A DNA stretch of 64,000 nucleotides from Lepas anatifera. Taxonomy: Eukaryota; Arthropoda; Thecostraca; Lepadidae. The stretch covers positions 1,682,501 to 1,746,500 of the forward strand of contig JAOTON010001356.1 in assembly GCA_034440635.1 (NCBI GenBank), read 5' to 3'. A program made the translations under genes and the position numbers. Positions 26,749 to 36,427 of the stretch are shown here, piece after piece. How positions within the stretch are numbered: the stretch's first letter is position 1; each line of letters begins with the position of its first letter. A model generated the notes under the pieces. It made no database searches. It saw only the letters and a program-made list of their open reading frames with translations, and was not told where the DNA came from.

Positions 26749-26940
26749 TCACTGGGACCAGGTGATGTTGGGCGGCACCATGACGGCGAACAAGAGCAGG
26801 AAGGCGAGCCCACAGAGCCTGTCGGCAGCGGCAGCCAGCACAGCCCACTCACAGCCACGCCCCGAGACCGGCGACGTCGTCTTCTGCAGCTGGGCCTCCG
26901 GCGACGAGTCCAGCATCTCGTTGTCTTCCGCGGTGTAGTC
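26749..26940 (-). CDS. nAChR exon 9: end of cytoplasmic loop, M4, stop
   Basis: Residues 351-413. The acceptor is CTCTCCATAG at 26,941 and the exon begins in phase 0 with DYTAEDNEMLDSS. M4 is CEWAVLAAAADRLCGLAFLL; the Trp and Asp-Arg pair are conserved in the family. It ends PPNITWSQ then TGA at 26,751-26,749. Confidence 0.93.
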   Translation of the reverse strand, partial: DYTAEDNEMLDSSPEAQLQKTTSPVSGRGCEWAVLAAAADRLCGLAFLLLFAVMVPPNITWSQ

Positions 26941-26945
26941 CTATG

Positions 26946-26986
<41 letters not shown>

Positions 26987-29900
26987 CAATGTAAAAGTAG
27001 AATACGAGGAGTCTGAGCCCCGGCACAATCACATCTCAATCCTGTATGCTTCCACCAACATAGAAAAGGGCTATTAGGTAGGTACTTTACAACATACGTA
27101 AATTGAAAATCAGTGACTGACCCAACTACATTTTTGGAAATAATTTCATGTCAGTGACGGCGAAGCGCTCGGAGTTTGATATTCAGCGAAAATTGTCTGC
27201 TTCAGCAGCAACGCGTACTTCCGCACATGGTCACCCGTGTGCTATGATCAAGGTAGCACTTCCAAGGATAATTACACAACTTTTTTCTAATATTTTCCTG
27301 TCAGTAAGATGTTTATATTCTCTCTGATATTGCCCATACAATCCTCCCATTCGTTCTGGTCAGACTTCACCATCTCAAAGTTTTGACGACGCCTCTGATG
27401 AATTAATTGCGACAAACTGATACACCGGTGAAAAACGCCAATTGTAAGGTTAAATGATAATAAAACACTTAACCTCAAAACAACCAAGCATTTTTATAAT
27501 CAAATTTGGGTTTCCTTCAGCGAAAAAACACTATCTGTTCCATGTGGCAGAGGATAGCAGGACACTGACGCGAAGCAGGGGCGTGTCCAGGCAGAGCAGC
27601 CGGCCGGCGATGCCGGAGAGGACGGAGCGCAGAGAGCGGGGCAGAGGTGTGGCACGTGGCCGAGCCAGCCGCACCAACAGCGTCTCCAGCAGCGCCGCCA
27701 GCAGCAGCAGCGTCGTCAGCGTCACGTAGAAGCTCGCTGCCGAACGCATGGTGGGGCTCAAGCTTCACAGAGAAGTCCCGACCGCGCAGACACGGCGCTT
27801 CAGTGGGTTTAGCTTCGAAAACATGTGTGTGAAAGCAGCCATTGTCCCTGTCTTTCTATTACCAAAGCAGCGACGTTCCCTGCTCTGTCAAAATTTTGAC
27901 CTGCAGAAGCCATCCAATGAGATCAGGCTGTAAAAAGGTCAGAAAACTATCTCCTCTCCCCAACGCGGACCAGCTTATGCGCCGGAACCGTGGGGTTTTC
28001 GCCCAAAAATGGTGTCTGGAGTCTGTCCAGAGAGGGAATATATTTTGTTTAGTTATTGAGACCACTATGACTACTACGCTACCACTTGGAGAATCTACAA
28101 GCACTGGAGTAGCAGAGTACGGACTGCCCGGCTCTGATTTATAAACAGAAACTCAGCGAGGATGCGTACCTAGTGTCTTCCTGTGCCGTAGGCTAAGCGT
28201 TAAAGTCATGGAGGATTCCGAATCAATATGGTTCGCATCCCAAATATGTTCCATCAGGGTGATATATTTAGGTGCCAAGAGACCTCAACAGCTGGTGCAT
28301 TATCACGCCTCCACCACTATCATCACCGCGACTTATTGACCCTGGCTCTCTTTGCCACCTACATCTTCGAGCCCGCCTACACACACTCCTCCATCCGCAG
28401 GGGTGCCCCAGGGTGACGACGAGCCCGCCTACACACGTTCCTCTATCCGCAGGGGTGCCCCGGGGTGCCGGCGAGCCCGCCTACACACACTCCTCCATGG
28501 CCGCAGGGGTGCCCCGGGTCACAGGTCGCCGCTCACCGATGGTGGCAGTGCCGTGCGCGTCCAGCGGCATGTGAGTGAAGGCGTTCAACAGGCCCAGTAT
28601 GCAGATCAAGAGGCTGACCCAGCAGAAGGTGAGTTTCTGCGGGGAGGACAGCGGCACCAGGAACGACAGCAGCATCAACACCGTGGCGCCTGGGAGCGAG
28701 AGGCAGCGTTAGCTCCGCAGAGCGTCAGGGTCAGGAGCATCAGCACCTGTGAGTAAACGTGCATTTGTGTTTAACCCGCGCCCCACCGGGGGTCCGGCGC
28801 CACCTTCGCCCCACCGGGGGCCATCGATGGCCCCCTCTAACTCCGAAAATATGGGCGTTAGCGCAAATCTGCAAAGTGCAATAGAAAGCTCGCGTGAATT
28901 CAGTAAGAAATTACTTCGCATGTTTTAGTGCTCGGGTCAATGGTTTGACCTCCAGAGGTCAAATTAGGTCAAGATCGGCTATTTTCACTCAAATATGCAA
29001 TGATTAAGCAAACTGGGCATAACTCTTATGTCATTAGAGCTATTGAGGCCTGGTAAAGTACATTTGATAGAAAATTGCCTGTACTTTTTCCGCTATGTGG
29101 AACGTAAAGACCTCCCGCCAGTGGTTTGACCGCCAGAGGTCACCTCGTGACCTAATATGACCTGAGGTCACGAAAGGTCAAAAAGTGACCTTGCCGTATA
29201 TCAAATGAAAGCCAGTGACAAGACAAACACGATGGTGTTTGTTTCACCGCTCTAGCTCAATTAGGTCAAAGTTATTGTCAAAATACTGTTTTTGACCTCC
29301 GGTGACCTTGGATGACCTTGGAAAAGTCAAAGGGCAAAATATGACCCCTGGGATCCGTGAAAGGGTGTCCAAAAACGTTGTTCTGAGCAGTCTGAGTATT
29401 TGCAATCATTTTTGTGGCTTTTATATCATGAAATAGCTTTTCCCCATGCTTTTCCAATGGGAGAGGTCGCCTCGTGACCTGACCTCAGGGCACGAAATCG
29501 AAAAATCCCGGATATACACCTTGTAGACCCTGGAGGGGTCATGAAGTGTAGGAAGTTTCAAATCAATCGACTTTGAAATGTAGCTCTTACAGAGCTCTAA
29601 AGTGAAGTGAGGTGACCTTGGTTGACCTCGTCTGGTGACCTGACCTTGGGTGACCCGGGGTAAAAATTTCAGGGATGATGGGAAATGATGCAGTGAGAGG
29701 TAGAGCCCTCAACTGCGGTGCTGCGCCTCGTCGTTTTTCTGCTATCCGGAAAAACCTTAGGGGCATCGATGGCCCCCGGTGGGGCGAGGTTAAGCATATC
29801 AACACAGCGGTTTGGAGTTCAGACTGAATGCAGGGGCGACATTGCTGCTTGGCATGCAATTTTTCTCTGGAACGCTTTGAATGAGTGATTTGGAACACTT

Positions 29901-32529
29901 CAATAACTCTGAATGGGTGACATAGAACACGTCGATAACTGAATGGGTGATATGGAGCACACGGATAACTCTGAATGGATGGTTTGGAACACGCCGACAA
30001 CTCTGAATGTGTGATGTGGAACACGTGTGGGCGCTGGGGAGGGGAGGCTGGCAGGTCGGTAAGCCCCGTCCGCGCGAGCTCACAGACGATCGGCATGGAG
30101 AGCTCGGCAGTGCGGTGCTCGTTGCGACGAAGCCACAGGGTGGCCGTGTAGCTGAAGTAGGGCTCCTTGCAGCAGCTGTACATCTTCTTCTCCAGAATAC
30201 CGCTGGAGTTCACGATCTCCCAGTGCATGTTGTCTCGCAGGTCGCTCATGTCGGGCTGTCGGTGCCCGTGCCAGCCCATCGTCAGAGTGGTCTCAGTAGA
30301 TAGTGCAGTAGACATTAGTCTTGCATCATTGTTAATTATTTATTTCGGTAGCTTAGGGCTCATCAAGCATAAAAAGTATATCTGCCAGGGGTGTATCCAT
30401 GAGGGGGAGGGAGGTGGCCAGGCCGTAGTTCGACATCAAACACAGTGAAGGGCCCAGCTCAGGCCGACTGCAGGCTGCTCTAAGCGTTACAGTGCTTAGA
30501 TGGGCCACAATGCGGTCTGAGCAGGGAGCTCGGGGAAAAATATGCTGATCCGTGAACCTCCTGAATTTGAAATGGCCTGAAAAGGGAAAATCCACAAAAG
30601 GGTGCCTTAAACGGAACCAAAGTGAAAATTCAGTGCGAGATTGTATGTTCCAATGCATTATTGTTTGTCTAAACCGAAAACATGATGCCGGAAAATGCAT
30701 TGTATTCACCAGATCCCAGTTTTCCCCAAAAAATATTCCTCAGATTATTTGTCTCCACTGATTTTAACTTGACTTGCTTTTGAATTCTGTGCTTAGTATC
30801 ATTATTTTTTTAGCTCATTCATTCATTTTTCTTTATCTTATCCACGTATGAAGTTAAGTTTTTACTCTGTCACACAGGGGCAGACGCAGACCCGAGTTTT
30901 TTGGGGGAGGGGGAGGCCAAACTCGTGTCTGTCCCTCCTCCTGGGGTGGGACGTGTGGTTCGGGTGTTCGACAGACCTCGTATAAGCTATCTCGCCAAGT
31001 ACATGATCACTCCCCAGAGGGGGGAGGGGGAGTGGAAGCGAATATTGAATTGCTCAACAGACCTAGTAAAAACACCTTTTTCAAAAAATTTATCCGATCT
31101 TCGGGTAGCAGAAGATAGTTTGGCCCCCCTTCCAGCGTTTTGGGTGGCTTATGGTCGGCCCCTGCGTCCGCCAATGCTGTCACATTTTACCATTCATCTG
31201 GCTCTTAAAAATGTATCCTCTATCTATGCTGTTATTGCTCTTCATGCCTGGATGCGCGAGAACACGCTGACCTCCGAGTTCTGAGCCGGACTCTATACAC
31301 GAGAGGCGCAGGCTAGGTGTCCGCTCGCGGTCGCATTCTCTCACCATTCCGCTGGAATCGAAGAGGGTGAGGTTGACGAGGAAGCCGTGGTATGTCCAGG
31401 AGCCGAACTTGAAGTGGCAGCGCGCCTCGTCGCGCGGCCAGTTGGTGCGGTCCAGCTCGCACCGCGATGTCAGCCGCGCCGGAGGGATGAAGAGGACGGA
31501 GCCGGCGCTGGTGACGATGGCGTTACTGTTGGTCAGCGCCAGCTGACAGGTCCGCTCCCAGCTGTGGAGGGAGGCGGCGCTGTCACTGCTGCAGGGGAGG
31601 GAGTACCTGGCTCACTGTGTACCGCCCCATACACAGCGGCCGGTCTCAGCTGTGGAGGGAGGCGGCGCTGTCCGGCTGCAGGGGAGGGAGTACCTAGCTC
31701 ACTGTGTGCCGCCCCATACACAGCGGCCGGTCTCAGCTGTGGAGGGAGGCGGCGCTGTCACGGCTGCAGGGGAGGGAGTACCTGGCTCACTGTGTACCGC
31801 CCCTACACAGCGGCCGGTCTCAGCTGTGGAGGGAGGCGGCGCTGTCACGGCTGCAGGGGAGGGAGTACCTAGCTCACTGTGTACCGCCCCATACACAGCG
31901 GCCGGTCTCAGCTGTGGAGGGAGGCGGCGCTGTCACTGCTGCAGGGGAGGGGGGTATCTAGCTCACTGTCCTAACAGGACCCAAACAGGTTCAAGGACCC
32001 AAACAGGCCTAAGTAGAATCGAGATCATAAAATTGAATGATGTTTTCAATGAAAAAGTTTCTTAAATCGTGGTATTTTAGCAAAATGATGGTATCATTAT
32101 CAAAAGGTATTATAAATTATGAGGACAATATAAAAATATTGAAGTGTAGCTATTCGCGGATCCAAGGAGTAGGGGGCACTTCTCTCATCCTATCGACCCT
32201 TGGCGCTCCCTGAAATGGTCACGGCGTCTACTGAAATGTCGATGGCGTCCCCGGAAATGCTGTTTCCCGCCCCTTCTCCACAGGATGCGAGTACCGGTGC
32301 CCCTGTGATTAGATTTAGCACCCACCTGATAGCTTCTGCCACCCAAAGGTGGCGCTCCCTAGTCCGGATTGCGTCCCCTCGGTCTTGTGCCCCCTATCAG
32401 AATTCGTTGATCCACCTATAGGTTTAGCTTACATAAAACGAAATGCATAATCCTTCAGGCTGTGTTGAACGGCACACCATACGCTTCAGAAAATGTAAAT
32501 ATAAGTTAACGAATGATTCCTATTTGTAT

Positions 32530-32610
<81 letters not shown>

Positions 32611-33045
32611 TGCACAAAAACAAAATAAATTTTGGTCTCATAAAGAAGGATTAACTGTAAAGAAAACAGCCAGCTAATCTAAGGCATGGTAATCCCAGAG
32701 AAATAACCTTCAAAAGACCTGCGAACATCCCGTTTTATTGAGATTGAACTGATCACGCCGTCAACCACGCGCCGCAATACGAGGCAGTGCAACGCCGAAA
32801 GGTCGGACACAGCGTGGCCTGGAAATCTGCTGCTAGATGGATTCAACTCTAAATCTATCGTATTTGAAGAGATCAGGTACTCCGGTTCACAGTGGTGCGT
32901 ACCTGTTGTACAGACATACGTCTGGAACCCAGATGTCCCTGGGGTTGAACATGCTGGTCTTGATGCCGTCGTACTCGCTCGGCTGCCACCGCAGGTACTG
33001 GTCATTCCATTTCTGTCGGAGCCGCGCATACGTCACACAACCCCC

Positions 33046-33116
<71 letters not shown>

Positions 33117-33495
33117 TGGAGGACGCAGGGGGCATTCCCGCTATGCCCCTCAGAGCGCTGGAAGGGGGCCAGACTATCTTTTGCTCTTTTTTCTAGACCA
33201 TCTCTTTGAAATTTTTGAAAAAGAGTGTTTAAACTAGGCCTGTCGACCAATGAAATCTTCGCTCCCACCCCCCCCCATTCCCCCACCCCATCCTCCCCAG
33301 GAGAGCGATCATGTACCTGCCACCTGGAGAGGTAGGTTATACTAGGTCTCTCGAGCAACCAAATCGCACGTCCCCACAACCCACCCCCCTCCCCAGGAGG
33401 AGAGGCAGAGATGGGTTTGGCCCCAAGAACTCGGGTCTATGTCCGCCCCTGTACACACACACACACACACACACACACACCCCCCACCCCACCCC

Positions 33496-33552
<57 letters not shown>

Positions 33553-35346
33553 GCATATTTACGCATAAATACATACATACGCAACCTACCATCTATATAA
33601 ATTTACGATTTATCATATGTAGCTGGTATGTTTGAATATACTTTTCTAAAATTTCGGTAGACCACGTTGCTTTAAGAAGAGGCTTTGGCCTTGGTGGCCG
33701 AAAACATATACTTACCATTCGAAGCCACACCAGAGATTGTAGGAGGGCTGTGTTAGAGTCCTGAAAGACGTTCCAAATTTAGTCAGACACTCGTAAGCAT
33801 ACACATCAGCAGATTTAAATTTTTTGGCAGCATTTAGCTTCACGTTTCGTAAATTAGGGCGCAGTTCTGTAATGGGCACAGACAGTATCAAGGTAATTTT
33901 ACTAATAAGTATAAAGTTCCCTCTTAAAAATGATATGGCATCGAATAGAATCATATTTTTTCCATCAAGTTTGCACACCGACCATCAAAGCATGTTTTTT
34001 TCGTTTCTACAATACTTGTCACGGCAGGGCTGTGAAAATTGATTGTTTATTGCTTAAACTTTTTTCACATAAAAAGAGCGCTGTATACGTTGAGGAGCTG
34101 CTAGATAGCTAAAGTAAGGTCTCAATCTTATGAGCCGACCTCCTCAATTAAGACATTCAATGCTCCAAAGCACCTGACTGTAAGCTATGTGAGTCATGCA
34201 CAAGACAAACCAGACAAATTGTGAACACTGGAGAAGAATCGGCAGATTTGGATAAAAACGCGTGAGTCTTGTTCTGCCTCGACCCATCCTCATGAAGATG
34301 CACTGAACGGCGCCACACTAGCTCTGCTAGTAACATACTTGTTAAGTGAAGACCGTAAGCCATCACTGACTGCACCAAAGCCCTTTTCGGCTCCATTCCA
34401 AATCGATTATGCTGATGGCTGGAGATCTCTTCTCGATCCAGGGGAGTCCTGGGCGGTTTAACTCTGGTATGGCAATACAAGCCCTATACAAAGCCTATGG
34501 GAGATCCAAAATCCAGGGGTCCTGACCCCCCCCGGGATTTCTGCCCATGATTATAATTACTTCTGGGTGAGTCAGAGTCGATTCATTGGCTCAACTGGAT
34601 GAGCTGAGTTCGAATCACAAACAAGTCGTTGAGTCGACAGCGAAATCTGGAGCTGTGCACAGTCTCACCAGCATGAACTCTATGAAGGAGACGCCGATGC
34701 TGGCGTGCACGGTGTCAGACTCGTTGAGCACGGGCCGAACCTGTCTGTTGTATCCGGCCAGTAGGTCGCCGTGGAGACGCCTCTCACCGGGAACCGCCCG
34801 CCCTGCCGACAGCGTCTCAACATGCGAACTCGGCTCTCGGCACCGTCCAGTTCCCGGGTTCGACATTCCCCAAAAATAATAAATTTGACCAAAATCAGAG
34901 TGGGTAGTGAAATCTGTTGTGAAAATCATGTTTCTATACTATTCACAAAATCCAGCATCTCATTTCATTTGGACCAAAATACATACCTGTGAGGGTATTA
35001 AGTTTGATGGGCGTCGATGCCATTTGAAAAGCTTATCACGCGCACGCAACGCTGTACGGCATCGTTTACTGCAGATATACTGCGCCGGCGGGCTAGTTCG
35101 GCGCAAGCCTCGGCAGGTATACTGTACCGCCGAACACCCAGGTGATGTATCGATACTGCACCGCAGCACATCTCCGTCTGGCGGCGTTACTCACCCATAG
35201 GGCCTTCCCTTTCGCATGGTTTACGCATATGTGTCGGTTCGATAGTAGTTCGTCCCGTGAACATCCACGCCACTAAGTCACACAAAGTACTCACCCAGGT
35301 TAATGAGTGATGCGCAGACGAGAGGTAGAAATGCCGAGAATTTCAT
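26749..35346 (-). CDS. Nicotinic acetylcholine receptor subunit, alpha-type, complete (9 coding exons, 413 aa)
   Basis: Nine exons join in phase into 413 codons plus stop (52+134+45+110+181+208+153+167+192 nt). The product is a Cys-loop pentameric channel subunit of the nicotinic receptor family. Features: signal peptide 1-17; loop D Trp79; loop A Tyr112; Cys-loop C136-C150; loop B Trp157 in KFGSWTYHG; loop C Y212-S-C214-C215-KEP-Y219, whose vicinal cysteines define alpha subunits; M1 about 237-257; M2 about 262-283; M3 about 296-316; M4 about 381-402. Exons 3 (45 bp) and 4 (110 bp) match the lengths conserved from vertebrates to invertebrates. Unusual points: M2 has Gln at -1' (Q261) and Thr at 20' (T282) where cation-selective subunits have Glu, and the M3-M4 loop is only about 64 residues. 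Family membership is certain; ion selectivity and partners are inference. Confidence 0.95.
26945..26985. repeat. (GA)n microsatellite forming the exon 9 polypyrimidine tract
   Basis: Read on the minus strand this is a CT repeat that runs to within 5 bp of the exon 9 acceptor at 26,941, so it supplies the whole pyrimidine tract. Confidence 0.85.
27570..27736 (-). CDS. nAChR exon 8: M3 and post-M3 segment
   Basis: Residues 295-350. The acceptor is TTCGGCAG and the donor CGC|GTCAGT. M3 reads SFYVTLTTLLLLAALLETLL. The following RLARPRATPLPRSLRSVL takes the place of the usual MPxWVR segment. Phase 1 in, phase 0 out. Confidence 0.9.
28180..28255 (+). repeat. Possible tRNA-like SINE fragment
   Basis: TAGGCTAAGCGTTAAAGTC resembles a leucine/serine-type box A and GGTTCGCATCC a box B. 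Flanks give no further support. Confidence 0.3.
28365..28525. repeat. 51-52-bp tandem repeat, 3 units, next to exon 7
   Basis: Three units begin GAGCCCGCCTACACAC at about 28,369, 28,421 and 28,472. Each contains TCCGCAGGGGTGCCCC or a variant. The array ends about 12 bp outside the exon 7 donor, in intron 7. Confidence 0.85.
28537..28689 (-). CDS. nAChR exon 7: M1 and M2
   Basis: Residues 244-295. The acceptor is CTCGCTCCCAG and the donor ATCG|GTGAGC. It reads ATVLMLLSFLVPLSS (M1), then SPQKLTFCWVSLLICILGLL (M2) and NAFTHMPLDAHGTATI. The 2' Thr and 9' Leu of M2 are kept. The phase 1 entry with the T of exon 6 gives Cys244. Confidence 0.93.
28771..29793 (+). mobile_element. TTAA element, cap type 1 (CATCGATG), copy 1, in nAChR intron 6
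   Basis: The TTAA-flanked left end is TTAACCCGCGCCCCACCGGG, followed by GTCCGGCGCCACCTTCG, a second cap, and GGCCATCGATGGCC. The right end is a single cap ending GGGGCGAGGTTAA. TTAA duplication and CCC termini recall piggyBac-type transposition. No ORF; a non-autonomous element. Confidence 0.88.
30084..30291 (-). CDS. nAChR exon 6: loop C to pre-M1
   Basis: Residues 175-244. The acceptor is CACTATCTACTGAG, with an ACTAAT branch-like site upstream; the donor is T|GTGAGC. It contains DMSDLRDNMHWEIV, the agonist loop KKMYSCCKEPYFSY and LWLRRNEHRTAELSMPIV leading into M1. The tetrad Y-x-CC-KEPY matches neuronal alpha-7-like loops. Confidence 0.94.
30875..31172 (+). mobile_element. GGACGCAGGGG-ended short element, copy 1 (nAChR intron 5)
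   Basis: The left end CAGGGGCAGACGCAGACC and the inverted right end GGCGGACGCAGGGGCCGACC are similar. The interior segment AGCAGAAGATAGTTTGGCCC matches 33,155-33,190 on the other strand. About 300 bp, non-coding. Confidence 0.65.
31345..31525 (-). CDS. nAChR exon 5: Cys-loop and loop B
   Basis: Residues 114-174. The acceptor is GACCAACAG|T and the donor ATG|GTGAGA. It reads NAIVTSAGSVLFIPPARL, the Cys-loop CELDRTNWPRDEARC (13 residues between the cysteines) and HFKFGSWTYHG with the loop B Trp, then NLTLF with an N-glycosylation site. Confidence 0.95.
31555..31965. repeat. 87-88-bp minisatellite, about 4.7 units
   Basis: GCTGTGGAGGGAGGCGGC recurs at 31,561, 31,649, 31,736, 31,823 and 31,911. 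The array starts within 30 bp of the exon 5 acceptor, in nAChR intron 4. Confidence 0.92.
32532..32607. repeat. (AT)n microsatellite
   Basis: Uninterrupted AT dinucleotides, about 38 units, in nAChR intron 4. Confidence 0.97.
32903..33012 (-). CDS. nAChR exon 4 (110 bp): loops D/A
   Basis: Residues 78-114. The exon is exactly 110 bp, as in most nicotinic receptor genes. It encodes KWNDQYLRWQPSEYDGI, then NPRDIWVPDVCLYN with the loop A Tyr, and ends in phase 2 at CAG|GTACGC. Its acceptor context lacks a normal pyrimidine tract (GCGCGGCTCCGACAG) and lies behind a long GT repeat. Confidence 0.95.
33049..33115. repeat. (CA)n microsatellite 35 bp upstream of the exon 4 acceptor
   Basis: About 33 CA units preceded by a C8 run. 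On the coding strand it reads (GT)n then G8 between intron 3 and the exon 4 acceptor. Confidence 0.97.
33117..33451 (-). mobile_element. GGACGCAGGGG-ended short element, copy 2 (nAChR intron 3)
   Basis: The left end GGAGGACGCAGGGGGC corresponds to the inverted right end of the copy at 31,172. Internal GCGCTGGAAGGGGGCCAGAC and the TATGTCCGCCCCTG right end also match it. Confidence 0.65.
33453..33549. repeat. (CA)n followed by (TA)n microsatellites
   Basis: CA units at 33,453-33,480, a C-rich spacer, then TA units at 33,498-33,549, in nAChR intron 3. Confidence 0.95.
33716..33760 (-). CDS. nAChR exon 3 (45 bp)
   Basis: Residues 63-77, DSNTALLQSLVWLRM, in phase 0 at both ends between CTTTCAG and GTAAG. 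The 45-bp length is the ancestral exon 3 length of nicotinic receptor genes. VWLRM leads into the loop D Trp of exon 4. Confidence 0.95.
34669..34802 (-). CDS. nAChR exon 2
   Basis: Residues 18-62. The acceptor is GTCGGCAG and the donor CTG|GTGAGA. ERRLHGDLLAGYNRQVRPV and NESDTVHASIGVSFIEFML form the N-terminal helix and first strands. NES is a potential glycosylation site. Confidence 0.93.
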
Positions 35347-35367
35347 GGTGATATGTTCTGGTCGTCC
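35295..35367 (-). CDS. nAChR exon 1: 5' UTR end, start codon, signal peptide
   Basis: The ATG at 35,346 (context ATCACCATGA) opens MKFSAFLPLVCASLINL, a signal peptide, and ends CTGG|GTGAGT in phase 1, which matches exon 2. The sequence TTATTTTCTCAG just before 35,367 looks like an acceptor, so a 5' untranslated exon probably lies further upstream. Confidence 0.88.
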
Positions 35368-35387
35368 CTGAGAAAATAATAAAGTTA

Positions 35388-35979
35388 GGGTAGAGTGGGG
35401 TAAGACGCATACGTTAAGGGAGAATTCGTCTGTAGCGATCCTGTCAGAACGGAATTACTTTATATTTTCTTCGTTAAGTTCTTTAATCGTTTTTCTACAC
35501 TCAGATAGAAATTTGGGATTCTGACACGACGCAAAGTGTGCGAAATCTATTTTTCCTTGAGACCATGTAAAAAGGCGTTTTACCCCGATAGTGGGGTAAA
35601 ACGCCCAAGCCCCGAATTAAAAGGACGTCATAAAACTCCCAGCGTATATTGGACCTTTTGCTTCACGTGAACAAATAGGAATATCATTATACTTACGTTG
35701 CAAGACAATTCAGTGACAAAGTTGGTAGGGTGGGCACATTCACATCGCATAGAGTACAATCACAACTTTAAGACAGCTTGTTTTATGTCTGGAGATGCAA
35801 AAAGCAACAAATGTTTGCTGGAAAATACCGGAGTGTGCTGGGCGCGTCCAATTATGCCCAGGACGGGTTTAGAATGGCCGCTACCAGAAAAAATGTTAGA
35901 TGGATGCTAGAGTTCTTACATCAGCCTGGACATAGTAGTAGGCGTCTTACCCAGGTGGGCGCGTTTACCCAATCTACCC
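35388..35979. mobile_element. TA-flanked GGGG-type MITE directly upstream of nAChR exon 1
   Basis: The ends are TAGGGTAGAGTGGGGTAAGA and, inverted, TAGGGTAGATTGGGTAAACG, with TA on both outer sides. An internal TTTTACCCCGATAGTGGGG palindrome lies at 35,578-35,605. It starts about 20 bp from the exon 1 acceptor, so it forms the adjacent intron or promoter sequence. No transposase. Confidence 0.85.
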
Positions 35980-36427
35980 TATCTATGGGAGCCGTTGCTG
36001 CCGCATAATTCTCTGAGGTAGGAGTGTACTCAGAATTACCTGGGGGTGACACCAAAGGGGCACTCGCCATGAACCCAAAAATACCTCTTTCACAACCGCA
36101 AATGACTTTAAAAAAGCCAGTTATAATTCGACAGATCATAAACACCGGCCTGGAATCCCGCTGCGCCTATCCCGTCCCCCGTCTGATGGAGTCCGTGCCC
36201 AGTATCTTGCCAGCCAAGCTGCAGCGATGGCTCTTATGGCTCAGTCACAATCATAAAACCTGAATCGCCACGTTTCGGGCGACTCAGACTTCGGCTCGGG
36301 TTGGATTGGGCGACTCGAATTGGCCTGTACTCCGGCTTTGGCTCCGAGAGGCTGCAAACCAAAATACAGGTGTATGTGAATAAATTGTCGCTGGCAGGCC
36401 CTAAAACGGTGGTTTCGGGAGCGGGGT

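Noticed and set aside
26390..26938. 182-codon plus-strand open frame
   Set aside because: It is the complement of nAChR exon 9 and adjoining sequence, without a domain of its own.
28700..28750. Possible M1 exon reading VLMLLTLTLCGAN after CTCACAG on the minus strand
   Set aside because: It runs out of frame into a stop and has no donor. The acceptor at 28,690 gives a phase-correct M1 instead, so this is the pyrimidine-rich intron end.
31387..32065. Plus-strand repetitive open frames over 31.4-32.0 kb
   Set aside because: They are read-throughs of the 87-bp minisatellite and the complement of nAChR exon 5.
34586..34625. TGGCTCAACTGGATGAGC followed by GAGTTCGAATC as a tRNA-like element
   Set aside because: Box-like motifs are too close together for a tRNA or SINE promoter, and no further tRNA structure is seen.
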